A DNA stretch of 64,000 nt from Strongyloides papillosus (lineage: Eukaryota > Nematoda > Chromadorea > Rhabditida > Strongyloididae), in contig SRSI01000004.1 of NCBI GenBank assembly GCA_005656395.1, forward strand, positions 992,001 through 1,056,000, given 5' to 3'. Below are positions 1 through 14,100 of the stretch, one piece after another. The position numbers and the translations under genes are program-made. Position 1 is the stretch's first letter. Every line of letters begins with the position of its first letter. Below the pieces are notes generated by a model, which saw only the letters and a program-made list of their open reading frames with translations, did no database searches and had not been told where the DNA came from.

Positions 1-178
1 ATTATTTTTAAAACTAAAAATTATATTGATAAAATAACATTGAAATAAATTATATTTATAATTTTATTCCATTAATAGTCATCTATAACGATAGAAAATA
101 TTTATTTTATATGTAAATAATGAAAAAAATTTAAAAGAAATATGGTTGTAAAACTTTATAAACTACTTACTATTTCAG

Positions 179-356
179 GAAAGAGAAGGGTGTGCCATTA
201 AATTATCAAAAACCTTGCCAACTTACAAAACCCAAATGGCTTCAATTTTCTTCTTATTATCTTAATTTGTCTTTCTATCATCAAAACAAAATCAACTGTA
301 AATTAACCTCTTGTTATTTCAACAACCCCAGACATCTCTCTATAACAAGCTTCTGA
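179..356 (+). CDS. Probable terminal exon of an unidentified gene entering from the left
   Basis: A strong acceptor (TATTTCAG) ends at 178 and is followed by an open frame of 58 codons starting at 180, which closes with TGA at 354-356. The first base after the AG completes a codon, so the preceding intron would be phase 2. There is no ATG at its start, so this reads as a 3' terminal exon whose other exons lie left of the window. The stretch is visibly richer in G and C than the DNA around it, as real exons are elsewhere in this window. It contains Cys, Pro and several Tyr/Asn residues, and I recognise no domain. An AATAAA lies about 100 bases after the stop. A competing frame starting at 179 is open for 28 codons only. 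Confidence 0.42.
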
Positions 357-458
357 ACTTTTGGCAAAATATTCTACATACTATTTAATTATTCTATGAC
401 ATTAACTATCTAAGACAATGATTAATATTATTCTTAAATATAATACTTTTCTAAATAG

Positions 459-464
459 AATAAA
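459..464 (+). terminator. Candidate poly(A) signal AATAAA
   Basis: AATAAA lies 102 bases after the stop of the candidate terminal exon at 179-356. The hexamer is common in such AT-rich DNA, so the support comes only from its position. Confidence 0.3.
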
Positions 465-3400
465 TTAACCAAAACTTTGATGGAAAGTATAGTTGGTTTT
501 TGTAATTGGCTCAAGTTAACTATCATCTATTTCTTTACTAATCAGCTACAATTTTTGACTGTTAATGGAGAATTAAGAATCATTAATAATATGCACAATA
601 AATAAGTATGAGATGATTAAAATATTTTAAAAAGTATCTTTTTACATTTCCTATTTTATTGTATCTAATAATATTTATTTTAATTGGAAACATTATAATT
701 TTTCCTTACTTAATAATTTACATTACTGTAAAATGAAGTAGTTATAATAGACAAAAGAAATTGTCATTAGACTCTTTTCAACCAATAACAGTGAAGGTTG
801 GCACATGATAAATATATATATATATTTATATGTATGTATAAAATAAAGTTGCATACATTATAATGCCGTTATATTTCGTTATAATAATATATATAATCAT
901 TTTAAAGTAAAAATGTATATTATTAAAGTATAAAATAGAATGTTTAGTATAAAGCAAAAGTAAAAAATGAATTTTTTGATATTTATAATAGTATAAAAGA
1001 CCCAACTTGTTGCTTGAACTGCTACTTATATATTTTTATAACTTAATAATTATATGTAACTTATTTAATATAAAAATTGAATAAAAATATATATACATAT
1101 TTATATGTTTTATTTTAAATTAAATATTTTAGATCTGTTTATTTAATTAATTATTTAGTAATATTATAAACAAAAAGTGACAAACCAATTACTACATATA
1201 ACTACTATAAATAGGAAGAGGTATAAAAATATTTTTAAGTATTAATTTATAAACAAATATAAAGTAAAGTAATATTTGATACTTGAAATAAACATATTGA
1301 ATAATCATTTTTACTTTTTTAAAAATTTACTTTAGAAATAAATTATCAAGTATTGTAGCTTATTACTCAATTTTCTATCATAAAAAACACCTACCTATAA
1401 AAGATATTAAAAAGATCATAAAATGTAATCTAATCACTTTTAACTGGGAAAAACGTTTATCAGTTAAATCGGAAAAGGTTTAAAATAGCTACTACACTTG
1501 TAAAAATATGAGCCTATTAAAAAATTCACCCTGGTATTGTAGAATTCTTTTTTCATCATCCTCCCTATCATTAAAAGTTAAAAGTAATCTTATCAAATAA
1601 AAATAAATACTTAATTACCTTATAAAATCGTTATTTTTTTATATTCGTATATATTAAAAAAACTAATATTATCATTAAAATATAACGAATAGCCATAAAC
1701 TAAAGGTGAGAACATATACAAACTCCTTTTTTTTATAAATAAAAACCGATTTTAAACTGACAACATGATAAATAAACTGAGTTTACATAACATTATTATT
1801 ATCATTAGAGTCTTTAATGACTTTTTACAGTTAAACATAGTCACCATATGTATATATTTTTATTTATGAATGAAACTTTTTCACGGATGATTAATATTGT
1901 ATTCATTTTTCGAGGTAGTTTTTGGATATATAAAAGTAACATATTTTCTATTATATATAAAGAAATTTAATAATTCACTTTTATTATCAAACAAATCTTA
2001 GGTTCAAGAAATTGATACTATAAAAATATTTTTTTGTAATTATAAAAAATATCTTTTATAAAATAAAATGTAAAGAAGAATAATGATCTATTAAATAATC
2101 ACTAATATATAGTAAAAAAACATTAAAATGATTCCTAAGATTGTACATTTATAAAACTTCCAACTGTAAAGTTATATTAAAATAGAAGAAGGGGGGCGGA
2201 ACAAATACAAATATACCAAGAAGGAGTTTATTATTGCATATTAAGTTTTATGACTATTTAATTTGTTTTAAATGATAATATTAAAATGGAAAGATTTTTT
2301 TTATTTAATATTCACCACATTACGATATTATAATAATAATCTTACACGTAGATCATATCTTTATAAAAAAATTTTTCCATCTTTAAAAATATAGTTAATA
2401 GAAAAAATTTTTAAATGTAATTTAATACTTATATATGTATGAATTGGATAAAAATAATTTAAAAATATTCATTCAACCCAAACATTTAAATTAGCATAAT
2501 TTATCATTACCAATTTTTTGTACCATTTAGATCAAGGAAAATAAAATATCTTTTTTATTATACCAATATTTGTATATATAATCGTCAACCTCTATCAAAT
2601 TAATAAGTTGTTGATATAACTGTTCAACTTTTTTGAGTTATTAATAAAAAAAAGACAAACAGAAGTAAAAGTTACAAAAGTTTTCGTTGAAGGCTGTTCT
2701 TTTTTTTACCTCATTACAAATAGGTATATATTATTTTTGATTAAAACATATAATATATTATATTGGCACGCGTAATAAACATCTTATTAATTGGTAAAGA
2801 TAGTTTTAAAAAAAAAGATTTATTATAAAAGTATAATGTTTTTTAGGATAGGTGATTGTATAAAAATACTATAATACAGTTGAAGGATATTAAAAAGATA
2901 AGAATAAATGGTATATTAAATGTTTCATCATATAATAATACTAAAACTAATTGCATATTACAAAATTATTTTAACAATATGATGAAAAAAGTTAATGAGA
3001 AGGATAAGTATAGAGGAATTATTTAATTGCATTAAATTTAAAATAATAATTACCTTATAAAAAGAAAAAAAAATATTGCAATACTTTGATGTGAATAATC
3101 AAAATTATTATGAAAAAAGGAGTAAAAAAAGTTTAAAATGAGAAAACGATTAGTGTAAAAGGTTTTTTCCTTTCTCAAAGGTGATGTAAATTATTATGTA
3201 GAAGGACAATATTAATAAAAGGTATCCTCAATGTCTTAACTACTAATTTTTGAAACTTTTAATGAGCCTGCAAAAATAATTGCATTCCTTTTGAATTTAG
3301 TAATGCCGATTTTCAAGGTGTTAAGAGACAAAAAGAAAAATATATATAATAATGAGTGATATGATAATTTTAATAATTTTTTTATAATATCACATAAAGT

Positions 3401-6400
3401 AAATATACAATATAAAAATATCTTATCAGAGGTTATTTATATTTAGGTAATATGGCAAAAAATCTGATATAAATGAAAAGAATTTAAATTTATATACAAA
3501 AATTAACAGGTTGAAGGTTATATAAAAATCTATTCACTCCTAATTACTCTAGTTTTTATAAAAAAAAATAATAATAAAATTTTGTCATTTGGTGTTGAAA
3601 CCACTTTTTTGAACAAGTTATTTTTTTACTACATAAAAATATCATCACGGCCTTCCAAAGTAAAATAAAAAAAATTACTGAAAGTGAATTTAATTTTACA
3701 AAGAGAGAAGAGCCTTTGGCAATTTATTAATGAGGAACTCTGGTACCTTTAAAAATAGAAAGTTGTTTTTAAGGGGTTTTATCTATAAGTGTATTCATAT
3801 TTTTTATTTATTTATTCTTTTTAAATAGGATATTTTAATAAGTTAATGATAATTTGAAAGTAAATTTTCAATTAACTTATGAAGGGTAAATAAAATCAAG
3901 AAAAATTATAATGGAATGCTTATATAATAGTTAAAGTAAAAAATAATTAAAAAATCAAATTATTTTGATTCCAATTCATAACTTTTTTCAATCTCTATCA
4001 CTTAATAATATAATAAATATGTAAATATAAAAATTTTTTTCCCTCAATACAGTTTCGAATATCTATTCCATCTAATTAGGTCTTTAAAAAACACATAAAA
4101 AACGGAAACAATAAGAGATGTAAAAAATACTTATCTTTTTTCAAGTTTTATTTAAACCTCTTGACAAGATATACATCATTTTAATTAAACCTTTTCATCT
4201 CTCTTTCGGTTTTTATAGTAATCGTAGATAAAATTAGGAAAGCTCATATCAAAAAAAGTTGGTGAAAAAGTTTGGTGCCTTTATAATTAAAGATGAATTG
4301 TAAAGATAAGGATAGTGATGGAATATATAGTTAAAAAATTGTATTCTATTAAAAAGAAATATATTTTTAGAGGTAATGATTTGTGATTGACCGGGATAGA
4401 TAAGAAAATTCGTTTATATATGAACCTATTTATAAATTTTTTATAGGTAATGGAAAAATTTACCTACCTAATTTGATTATCAATATATAACATATTTTTT
4501 ACAAGAAATATTTTGATATTTATGAATTTTTCTTAAAAAGTATTAGGTACGATCAGGAATATATAAAAAATTGAAACAATACATTTTGAAGAAAAGAGGA
4601 ATAATAATGAAGTGAAAAATGTGGAAAGGTATGGGCTAAAAAGAAATAAAATGCTAATGAAGTAGGCATGCTTGCGAAAGGTGGTGGTATAATAAAATAA
4701 GAAGAATGTTTATTTCTTTATTAAATGTGAGATAGGGACCTAACAATTTTGACCATCTAAATAATAAAAAAGTATTAAGATTGAGAAAACTATTAATATG
4801 TAATTAATGTAAAAATCATAAAAAAGGACTTTAATAACTTTTCCCATACAAACCTCATCTGATCAACTTTTATTTTTACAATACAATTATATATATTAAC
4901 ATACATAAACCTCATTTTTAAAGTAATCATTTTTTTTTAATTTATATAAAAAAAGTTAATGTTAGAGATTATTAAGGTTGTTTTCCATATATATTATAAA
5001 ACACCTACCTCCGTACTTGTCAATTGCAGATGATGAAACCTACCACAATTTGCTATATATCAGTATACATATATACATAAAATATATATAATAAAATAAT
5101 TTTCAATGGATAATATTAATATGCATTGATAATAAAGATTCATAACAAGATTATATTTATACATGCATTTATTTATAAAGAGACTTTACCACTTTTATTA
5201 ACAGGTGCAGTAATATTGTTTGAAGGGATTCAGTGGAAAGAGGGATTACTAAACGTAAAAATGGAAAGAAAAGTAAAGAGTATTATTAGTTTGTTGAGAT
5301 TAGCTTTCCATGTTTAGGTAGAGAATTAGTTACTATTTTTATTATATACTATTATTACGAGTACGTGTAATTATTTATGATAAAGACTTATACAGGTAAC
5401 AAATTGTATGCTGTTATCACTAACCAAATATGGTAATAATATTGTAAAGTTAAAATGTTGAGGTAGGATATAATAAAAACCTTCAAATATATAGTATATT
5501 TCACGCCCATTTCTTTATTTTTGTTTAAAAAAAATATTGTTAGAGGTGGTAAAAAAGTTTTTTTTAGTTATTTAATGAAAAAGTGAATATATTTAATCAG
5601 AGATGATAAATTCTTAATTTAACTTGTACATGATAGATGACAAACTTTGTTTGAACTTTATATTTCTTAAAAAGACAGATATTGTATAAAAAAAATAAAA
5701 AAACTATCTAAAAATTGTAGAGTACTTAACATATTTTGAATCATCTTCACACAACTTAAAATTTCAGTTCTAACAACTACAAATACGTCAGCTTACTGAA
5801 AATAGAAGAATATAAGAGATATGTGATAAAGTAATTATAAGCACGCCAAAGTTTATAATCAGTAAGAAAAACAAAGTTATGTTAAATAAGTGTATGTCAT
5901 GAGCATTCGTAAAATAGTAAATTAACTTATTTAAAGAAGAGCTAGTGATAAAATTTGTAGAAGTTTCAAGTATGTATCAAAAATGATGACAAAGCATCCA
6001 TTTTTGTATACAATTATATAGAAAGGTTCAGGGAAATGTTAATTTTTTTTACTGTTCAAGGATATATATAATAAATATATATATACATAAAAAAATGATT
6101 TTATGTGAGAAGATTTAGTGTATGATATGGTACTAGATTAGTAATAACATATACAATGCTCTTTTAACTAGATTGAGAGAAAGGTATTGATAATACTAAT
6201 ATTTTATATAATATAAATGGATAATGATAGCAAGAAAAAAAAATAGTAGAGTATTTGGTAGAAAGTTCTAAAGCTGAAGTTTTATTTTGTATGATTCTAG
6301 TTTTGAGTTAAAATACTATTTACCAGAGATGGCATTTATGAAAAGAGATATATTACTTGAAATGAATAAAGTTATTATAATAATTGATATTAGCATACGA

Positions 6401-9400
6401 TTATCTTATAAGTATGCTTTAAACGATTCATCATTTATCAAGTTAATAAAGTTACATAGAAAGGTAGAACCCAGCGAAGTGAAATTAATCATATTACAAA
6501 TTCAGATTGTATGAATTAATTTACTCTTATCATAAGTTTGGTATAACAATATATATACAAATACATAAATATCAATCATAGTCGGCAAATGTTATTATAA
6601 TAAAAATTTTTCACTTAATTTAAAATTCTCATAAAAAGGAAAATTTAAAATAAGGGAAAAATGTATAAATGTTGTTAAAAATAAAAAGTAAGAATACCTT
6701 AAATGTTTAGTTTTTTCTTCTCTTAACATTAAATGTAATTTTTTTAACAATTTATGATTTTAACTGTATAATGTAATAGTTAGCACTAGAGAATAAAATT
6801 TAATATATTATGATAAACAATTAACAGAAATGAATTGTTGATTGATATTAATGAAAAAATAATTATGAGTTGTAAAATGTGAGCTATAATTTTTTATTAA
6901 TAGTCTAATTTTATATGTTATAAAATGGAATGTATCAAAATTTGAACGGTTAGAAAAATATGATATAATATTTTAGAAATATATATATTATTTTAACAAA
7001 AGCATATTTAATAAAATACCTTATTTGCACATATGTAAAGTCTGAGTAATTGAAGTTTATTTATTTAGGTAACGATGAGTATGAAGGGATTCAGATATAA
7101 ATAACAAAAAGCAAAAGAAGGATTTATTTAATTTTGAATTTGTTTAATCAGTTAGGTTAAAATAACCATCTACTTGTTATGTACCTAGTTTATCTGGTAG
7201 AAGAGATGAATTTTTATAAAAGTGGATTTATATTTATCCTTTCTTACTGTACCTTTAAAGAATAACGGTAAAAAGAGAATAAATATTTTAGGATAATATA
7301 GGAATCGTGACGACAAATGGTGAAGAGATATTAATTCATAATATATTATCTTTCCATGCATGATTTAGATCAAACAAAAATATTGCTCTTAAAAAATAAT
7401 AATGATCATCTTTTGATTAGTTTTCCTTGTTCCCATAATCTTGTAAATATTATACGAAAGACATTAACCTCTTCATAATTTTGAGAGTTTCTATCAAATT
7501 AAAATAAATATATCTACTTAACTTGTATGTTATAGAATTGATATGAGGTTAAATTTATACATATATACATGAGAAGGATCAAATAATCATATATATATAC
7601 ATATATTTATTTATCAAATATATTTATATATATTTCTAAATGTAAACCTAACGGCCAAGGTTGTCTAAGGAATGATTAAAAATATAAAAGTATTTAGCAA
7701 TCAAAATTAAAAATCATATTTTTAACGGTATTCAATTGAACATTTTTAAATTATATTAACTAATTATTATTATTGGATTAAGTAAAATCCCAGAAATATA
7801 ATAATATCTCATTTGCTAACTTAATAAATCATCTAAAAATTAACAATAAAAAAAGAATCTTATAATTTGTAGTGTTAAATGACTTAGGTTCATAAATATA
7901 TTAACTTATTATAACACTTCTTAAAAAAAGTTCTCCATTATAACAGGTGAATATAGTGATAATAAAAGTTATAAAAATTAATCATATACCCTGTGTGAAT
8001 ATTTTTACACATGTTTCGATAAAAAATAAACTTATTTATAAATATTTAACATTGTATCATATAATTGAGAAAACAATTTAATTACAATTGTCAATTGGAG
8101 ATAGGAAGTGAAATTAATAAAATAAAAGATAAAAATTTATGTGCAAATTGACAGGTATTAAATATTACCTAATCATTTTCAAAGAATATATTCTTATTCT
8201 CCTGGTAATTTAATTTGATTATCTCTTTTTACCGAGGTAAAAAAGTTAGAGGTATTAATTTGTGAAGTGAATTTTTACATCAATCATTTGATTAGTATTA
8301 GTCTATTAATGAGGTATGGAGAATAGATGTTACACAAATTAGAAATTGGGATTGTTAATTAAATTATTTTACTATCTTTTTTAAAAAAAAACAGTAATCT
8401 CATCTTTGAAAGATTAATTATATGTATATAATATAGGGTTATAAGACAAAAATCTTTTGTCTACATAAAGTTAGTATTCTTTTAGCATTACTTTTTTGAA
8501 CTTTATTAGTAATAATAATAGAAAGATCTTTATTATTGTCGGAAGTAAAAGTGTTTTTTTGTTAAAAATATAATAATTAAAAATATAAAAAAAATATTTA
8601 TGATGAAGCACTTTAAAAAAAGTATGATAATTTAGTATTAAGGTAAAATAGAAATGTTTTCTCATAAATTCATTTTTTTATAAATTATCAAATTGTAAAC
8701 ACAAAGGATATTTTTTATTCCTTATAACAACAGTAAAGTATCTTAGAAACTTTGTACCGTTAACTTTTTTTACAAAAATGTTGAGAAAAATATTTGATTG
8801 TATTATTAGGCGATTATCTAATAATTTAATTTTTTTTAAAAATGAGGGAAAGAGTCCAGTTTGGTGAGGAATATTAATAGGAGTGTCCTCCAATAAATAT
8901 TTGCAAATAAAATTGGCGTGAGATCATGAATACTAGTAACTATGGATGGTAATAGGATAACAAAAATGAAACTAAAATAAAAAGGAAAATGTATTTAAGA
9001 GTCTTTATTTTACCATCAGTATCTATTGGTGATAAGATTTTTATTTCCACTTGTTGCTTTAGTAATAATTTTTAACAAATTTATATAAATGAAGATTCTT
9101 ATGAGGTAAATTAGAAGATGAAAAATTACCTGGTGAAACCTTAAAAGCCAATAAGTAGATATAAAAATATAAAATACAAGGTACAAGGTAGATTATTAAA
9201 AGGGAAATTTATAAAATATTTTACTACGAAATATGATTAGAAGAAAAAGATAAAAATTAATTAAATATTGGCTTCAATAGATGATAAAATAAAGGTATTA
9301 CTTGTAAGAATATTAACTTTCTTTAAATATTTTTGTTTTCACATTTAAACATATTAAATAGAGCTTAAATTTAAATAAATAATTTAACTACTGTACTTCT

Positions 9401-10906
9401 ACATAATACTTTTTTTAAAGATAAGGTAAACTTGAAAATAGAATATAGCTTAAAATACTATTAAGTTTTCTTTTGTTACTATTCAATCAAATTTATAAAG
9501 CATTAACATAAATAATGAATCTGGTAATGAGTGTGTATATTGAAGGTGAATCACAAAAAGATATGAAATAGCAGGCTAAATATGTCTTTTTAAAAAGAGA
9601 GTAATGGAAATAATAAATCTTTATCTTTTCTTCATTTTTTGGTTTGTAAAAAAAATGTTAAAAAATTATTCTTGATTTATATGGAGCCTTTTAGATTATC
9701 ACAATTAATAATAATCTATTAAAAAATATATAAACTAAAAAACCTTACTTCTATATTTAATTATTTATTAATATAAATATACTTAATATGACAGATAAAA
9801 AATATTGAGATATAACTAAAGTAAATAAAGTATCTCTTATAAATGGTTAAGTATTACAGTCTCAAAAAAAGTTAGGCAAATTTCATATATAATGATAATT
9901 ATTAATACCACTTCTAAAAATGGACTTATTAAATTAAAAATAAATTATCTTTATCTACTATAAACATTAATATTTGCAATATAACAAAAATGGACTTATT
10001 ATTTTATTTTGAAAAACAATTACACTATTACATATTCTACTACCAATCCAGAAGTAATTCATTTTTTGGGGTAACTAGAAAATGCAATATTATTGTTAAA
10101 AACTTCAAAAAATCATTCATTCATTCAATTATTATTAGAAGTATAATGGATTATTATTATAAATAACTATTCTGTTAGCATCAAAGTTGCATTGTTAATG
10201 AAGAAACCTAGTGATATGGAGATAGTAACAAGAATTGTGTGCCATGCTACTTTTTAACAAAAATAAGGTTAGGAAGTTAATAAAAGTTAAACAATGAATA
10301 ACAATAAATAATATAAAGGTTTAAAAAAGAGTATTGAATATGATAGTAAAAATAAAGTACATTTGAAAGATTTATAAAAAAATATTCTACTAATAATGTA
10401 TTAATAAAAAATATTATGCCTTTTTTAATATAAATAAAATACATGTGATGTAATTAATTAAATTTAATTTAATACTTATAATATTTTATATATATTTATG
10501 CGATTTTTTATCTAGAAAAATATTTTATATTATCATCTTATGATATATAAAAAAATACATTTATTTAAAATAAAATAACATAATTTTATATATGTTTTTT
10601 ATTTAATTATAAAGGTGATTCATTTATTTTGTAATTTAAAATAATATATTATAGAAGTAAAAATCCTATATTGTATAACTTTACTCCTCCTTATTTATGA
10701 ATAAAATTAATATCATTCCATTTAAAGCACTTAAAGATGGGCTAATAAATATCACAATCACTTAGTCATTAACTTTTAAAATCATTTCTTGTGGTTAAAA
10801 GCTTTTACCGGAAAACAATTTATTACACCTATGATACCTTTAATTGATATTACCTTTAAAAAGGAAACACCTCACCATACAAAAGCTATCTTAGAATGGG
10901 AGCTTA

Positions 10907-10933
10907 AATTAAAAAGATGCCATCTTTTTAATT
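10907..10933. repeat. Near-perfect inverted repeat, 13-bp arms
   Basis: AATTAAAAAGATG at 10907-10919 is followed by one C and then its exact reverse complement at 10921-10933. The arms are perfect and the centre is a single base, so on DNA it is a near-perfect palindrome rather than a hairpin with a proper loop. Confidence 0.8.
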
Positions 10934-11112
10934 ATTATCTAATACATCTGTAGTGATGTTCTTAATTATTATTAAAAGATGTTACTCCTATTTTAACTAT
11001 AAAAGTTATTCATTAAGTTGATAAAAAAAATATAAATAGAATACACCCATTAAAATATTCACATTCAAGATATAAAAATAAAACTTTTTATAATTTAATG
11101 ACATTACATGAT

Positions 11113-11149
11113 GTGATCTCGATATCATGATACATGATATCTCGATCAC
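11113..11149. repeat. Imperfect palindrome with GTGATC ends
   Basis: GTGATC...TATCATG on the left and CATGATA...GATCAC on the right form roughly 17-bp arms around a short centre near 11131. Only the inner four bases, TCGA against GAGA, fail to match. GC content is much higher than in the flanks. Confidence 0.75.
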
Positions 11150-14100
11150 GAAAAAAGGTGATGAAAAGATGATGAAACATGAAAAGGACATCTTAACCGC
11201 ATCTGTCTTAAGTGGGTTTTGGTAAATAAGGTGAATATTAACACTTAACACGCTTCCGTATAAATCAACAAATGTATGAAGTATAATAAGTTAATGAAGG
11301 AAATGTCTAAATGCTAAATTTATATTTCTTTTTTCATCTTTTACCAAACATTTCCGTTTTCTCCATGTCACTTCAAATTTCATATTTTTATTTTTAAAGG
11401 TAAAGTGAAAAGATGTTTCAAATAACAATAAAATGTATTCAAGTAAAAATATAAATGTTTTAAATGAACAAATATTTAAAGTATAAAAGAGATATCTATA
11501 TCAGTAATTAAAATGACTTTATGATTAATAATAATGTATCATACACATTTAATTATTTATAAATTCTTATTTTTGCAGTTAGTATTAATGTGAGAAGGTA
11601 AAATTTTATATTTTTTTGATCATGATATAAATAAAAATGCAATCAGTATATTTGTTATATACAAAGGTAAACTATACATAAAATAAATAATTAATAAAAA
11701 ATTTATCTTCCATAAGCTGTATTAAAATAAAAATGATAAAAAGTTGGAGGAAAAAACTGTTAAGAAAATTGTTATAGGCGTGAAATAAACTGAAGATATG
11801 TTGAAAAACAAGATGTAAAGGTACGTGAAAGAAAATGAGAAGTAGATCAAAAAGTATTATGCATTGATAAGCTTTTAAAATAATTATTTTTTTATTTTAA
11901 TATATATGAAAATGAGAAAATCTTTGATATTTCTTAATTATTTATGACAGATTCATGAGAGATAGTAAGAGGAAAAGTTTATGCTGTAAAAATGAAATAT
12001 TTTGATTAATCATTAAATAAAAAAGTTTTAGTTTTTTTTCTAACATCTGTACAAATAATAATATATAATAAATACAAAAGAATAAGAAAAATAGAAAAAA
12101 ATATGTGTTTGTTACAAATTAATAAAACTTATTTTGTCAATGTCTATGATTAATCTGCTTTGTAATTTTTTTATTTTAAAAATGCCTTAATTAATGTAAA
12201 TAACAATAATTTTTATCATATATTAAAAAATAGATATTTTATTGTAGTTATCTAATAAAAAAATCGTAGAATATAAAAAAAGTTTTTAAAATTAAATAAA
12301 TTTGGGGTAACAAAAAGAATATATATTGTAGAAGGGGAAATTTAAAAAAAAATACTTCTACTAAAATTAGTCATAACATTCTATGAAAATTAATATTATT
12401 AATCGTAACAAAAATGAAAAGTTAAATTTTATATGAATACCATGGGTGGTTTAGTAGGAAAGTCACTCAATAAATATAATAATAAAATTTTTGATATAAT
12501 AAAGGAATAAAAGAATTTCCTTACCCTTTGAAACTTATCACCAAATCAATGAGGCATATAATATATGTTTGATTCGTGGAGAATGAAATTTTAATGTATA
12601 TAATATCAGTAAAAGTAAAATAAGATACCACTTTAAATACCTCTATTTTTGTTTTCATTTACTGATTTATACACAAAAATGTTTTATCTTACTTCATATA
12701 TCAAGCATTTGTTGATATGATAATTGAACAAGTAAAGTGAGCACTATTAATAAGTGAAAGTGATAAACTTAAAAAAATAAAAATGTTTCACCATTTCAAA
12801 GATAACTTCTGGGAATGTTATTATAATAAAATAAAAAGTTATGTATCTTTAAATGAAGTCAAAGATAAAATATATTTTGTTGAAATAAAAGAATTATTTT
12901 AAATTATTCGTATATCTATATGTTTTTTTATATGACAAAAACGATGTTTTAAATAAAAAAAAAATAAAGAACTTGGAAACGTAGTTAAATAAGTCTTCTG
13001 GAACTCTATATGCTTTTTCACAGTAAAGCAGGAATACTAATAGTTTTATGAATCATATTTCGCTATTACTAAACTGTTTTAAATAACAATCATTCATTTT
13101 TCAATCTATAGAAAGTTGGTGATATTTTAAAAAAATTAGATTGATTTTTGTTACCAAAAACAAGTATTCAGTTAAATATTAGTACTTTCTTAGATGGATG
13201 ATATTTAATCATGATATATAGAGATGAGATTATTTATCAATATATACGATATGCCTGTGTTTTAAAAATATTAATATTAAGTAGAAGTCGGAGGAAACGG
13301 TGTGTTTGTAGCACTTTAAATATCGCGAAGTATTATTTTTATTTAGTTCTATAACTTGGATAGTTATTCTTAATGATATCATTTACAGACAATCAACTAT
13401 TGAATTTAAAAAAATATAAAATTCTAAAAATATTAATAAAATAAAATTTTAATATCTTCTTCAAAAGTAAGTTTAATAGGTTTTCTTAAATAGGATGTTT
13501 ATGATCTTTGTTGATCTTTTATGTTATCAAAAAAAAATATAAAATAAAAATAAAATAAAACTTTGAATGTTTAGCTTGATTGTGGTGTAATTCCTCATTG
13601 GTAAATGAATAACAAGTGGAATGGAAAATATTTATTATATATGAAAATGTAAAAAGTAAGGTAATATTGAAGATGAATATAATAAAGATTATTACCTTTT
13701 TAAGAATAAATATATTAAATAACAAAAATGCTTTTTCATTTATATAAAATAAATAATCAAATCCTTTTTTAATATTCATAAAATTTCAGAACAAAAAAAA
13801 ATTAAATAAGGTATTTTAAGAAATAGATTAAAAAAAAGATAAGCATAAGCTGAAATGAATTTCTTCTTCTTTAAATATTGTATAAATGATTGAGCTATTT
13901 TTTAATGCAAATGTATTAAAAATACGTTAATTCAAATAGGTTAATATTTAAAGATTTTTTTCGACATTAAATAAAATAGCTTTAAAAGATTTAAATAAAA
14001 TATATTCTAATATAGATAATATTATATTATCAATAGAAAAAATTATATTAAAAAATCTTAGAAATTAATATATTCAATATAAATGGTTAAAAATTAAGTG

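Noticed and set aside
5126..6514. Two plus-strand frames of 63 and 75 codons in the desert
   Set aside because: Both open at TTG, not ATG, are Ile/Lys/Leu-rich, and have no splice or homology support.
8471..8893. Two minus-strand frames of 64 and 71 codons
   Set aside because: One is a Phe/Leu/Tyr low-complexity string and the other opens at TTG. AT-rich DNA readily gives such frames.
11006..11251. 81-codon minus-strand frame
   Set aside because: It spans the palindrome at 11113-11149, its residues are an AT-driven mix, and no family or splice partner was seen.
13519..13779. 86-codon minus-strand frame
   Set aside because: Phe/Ile-rich hydrophobic text over homopolymer A/T runs; no support.
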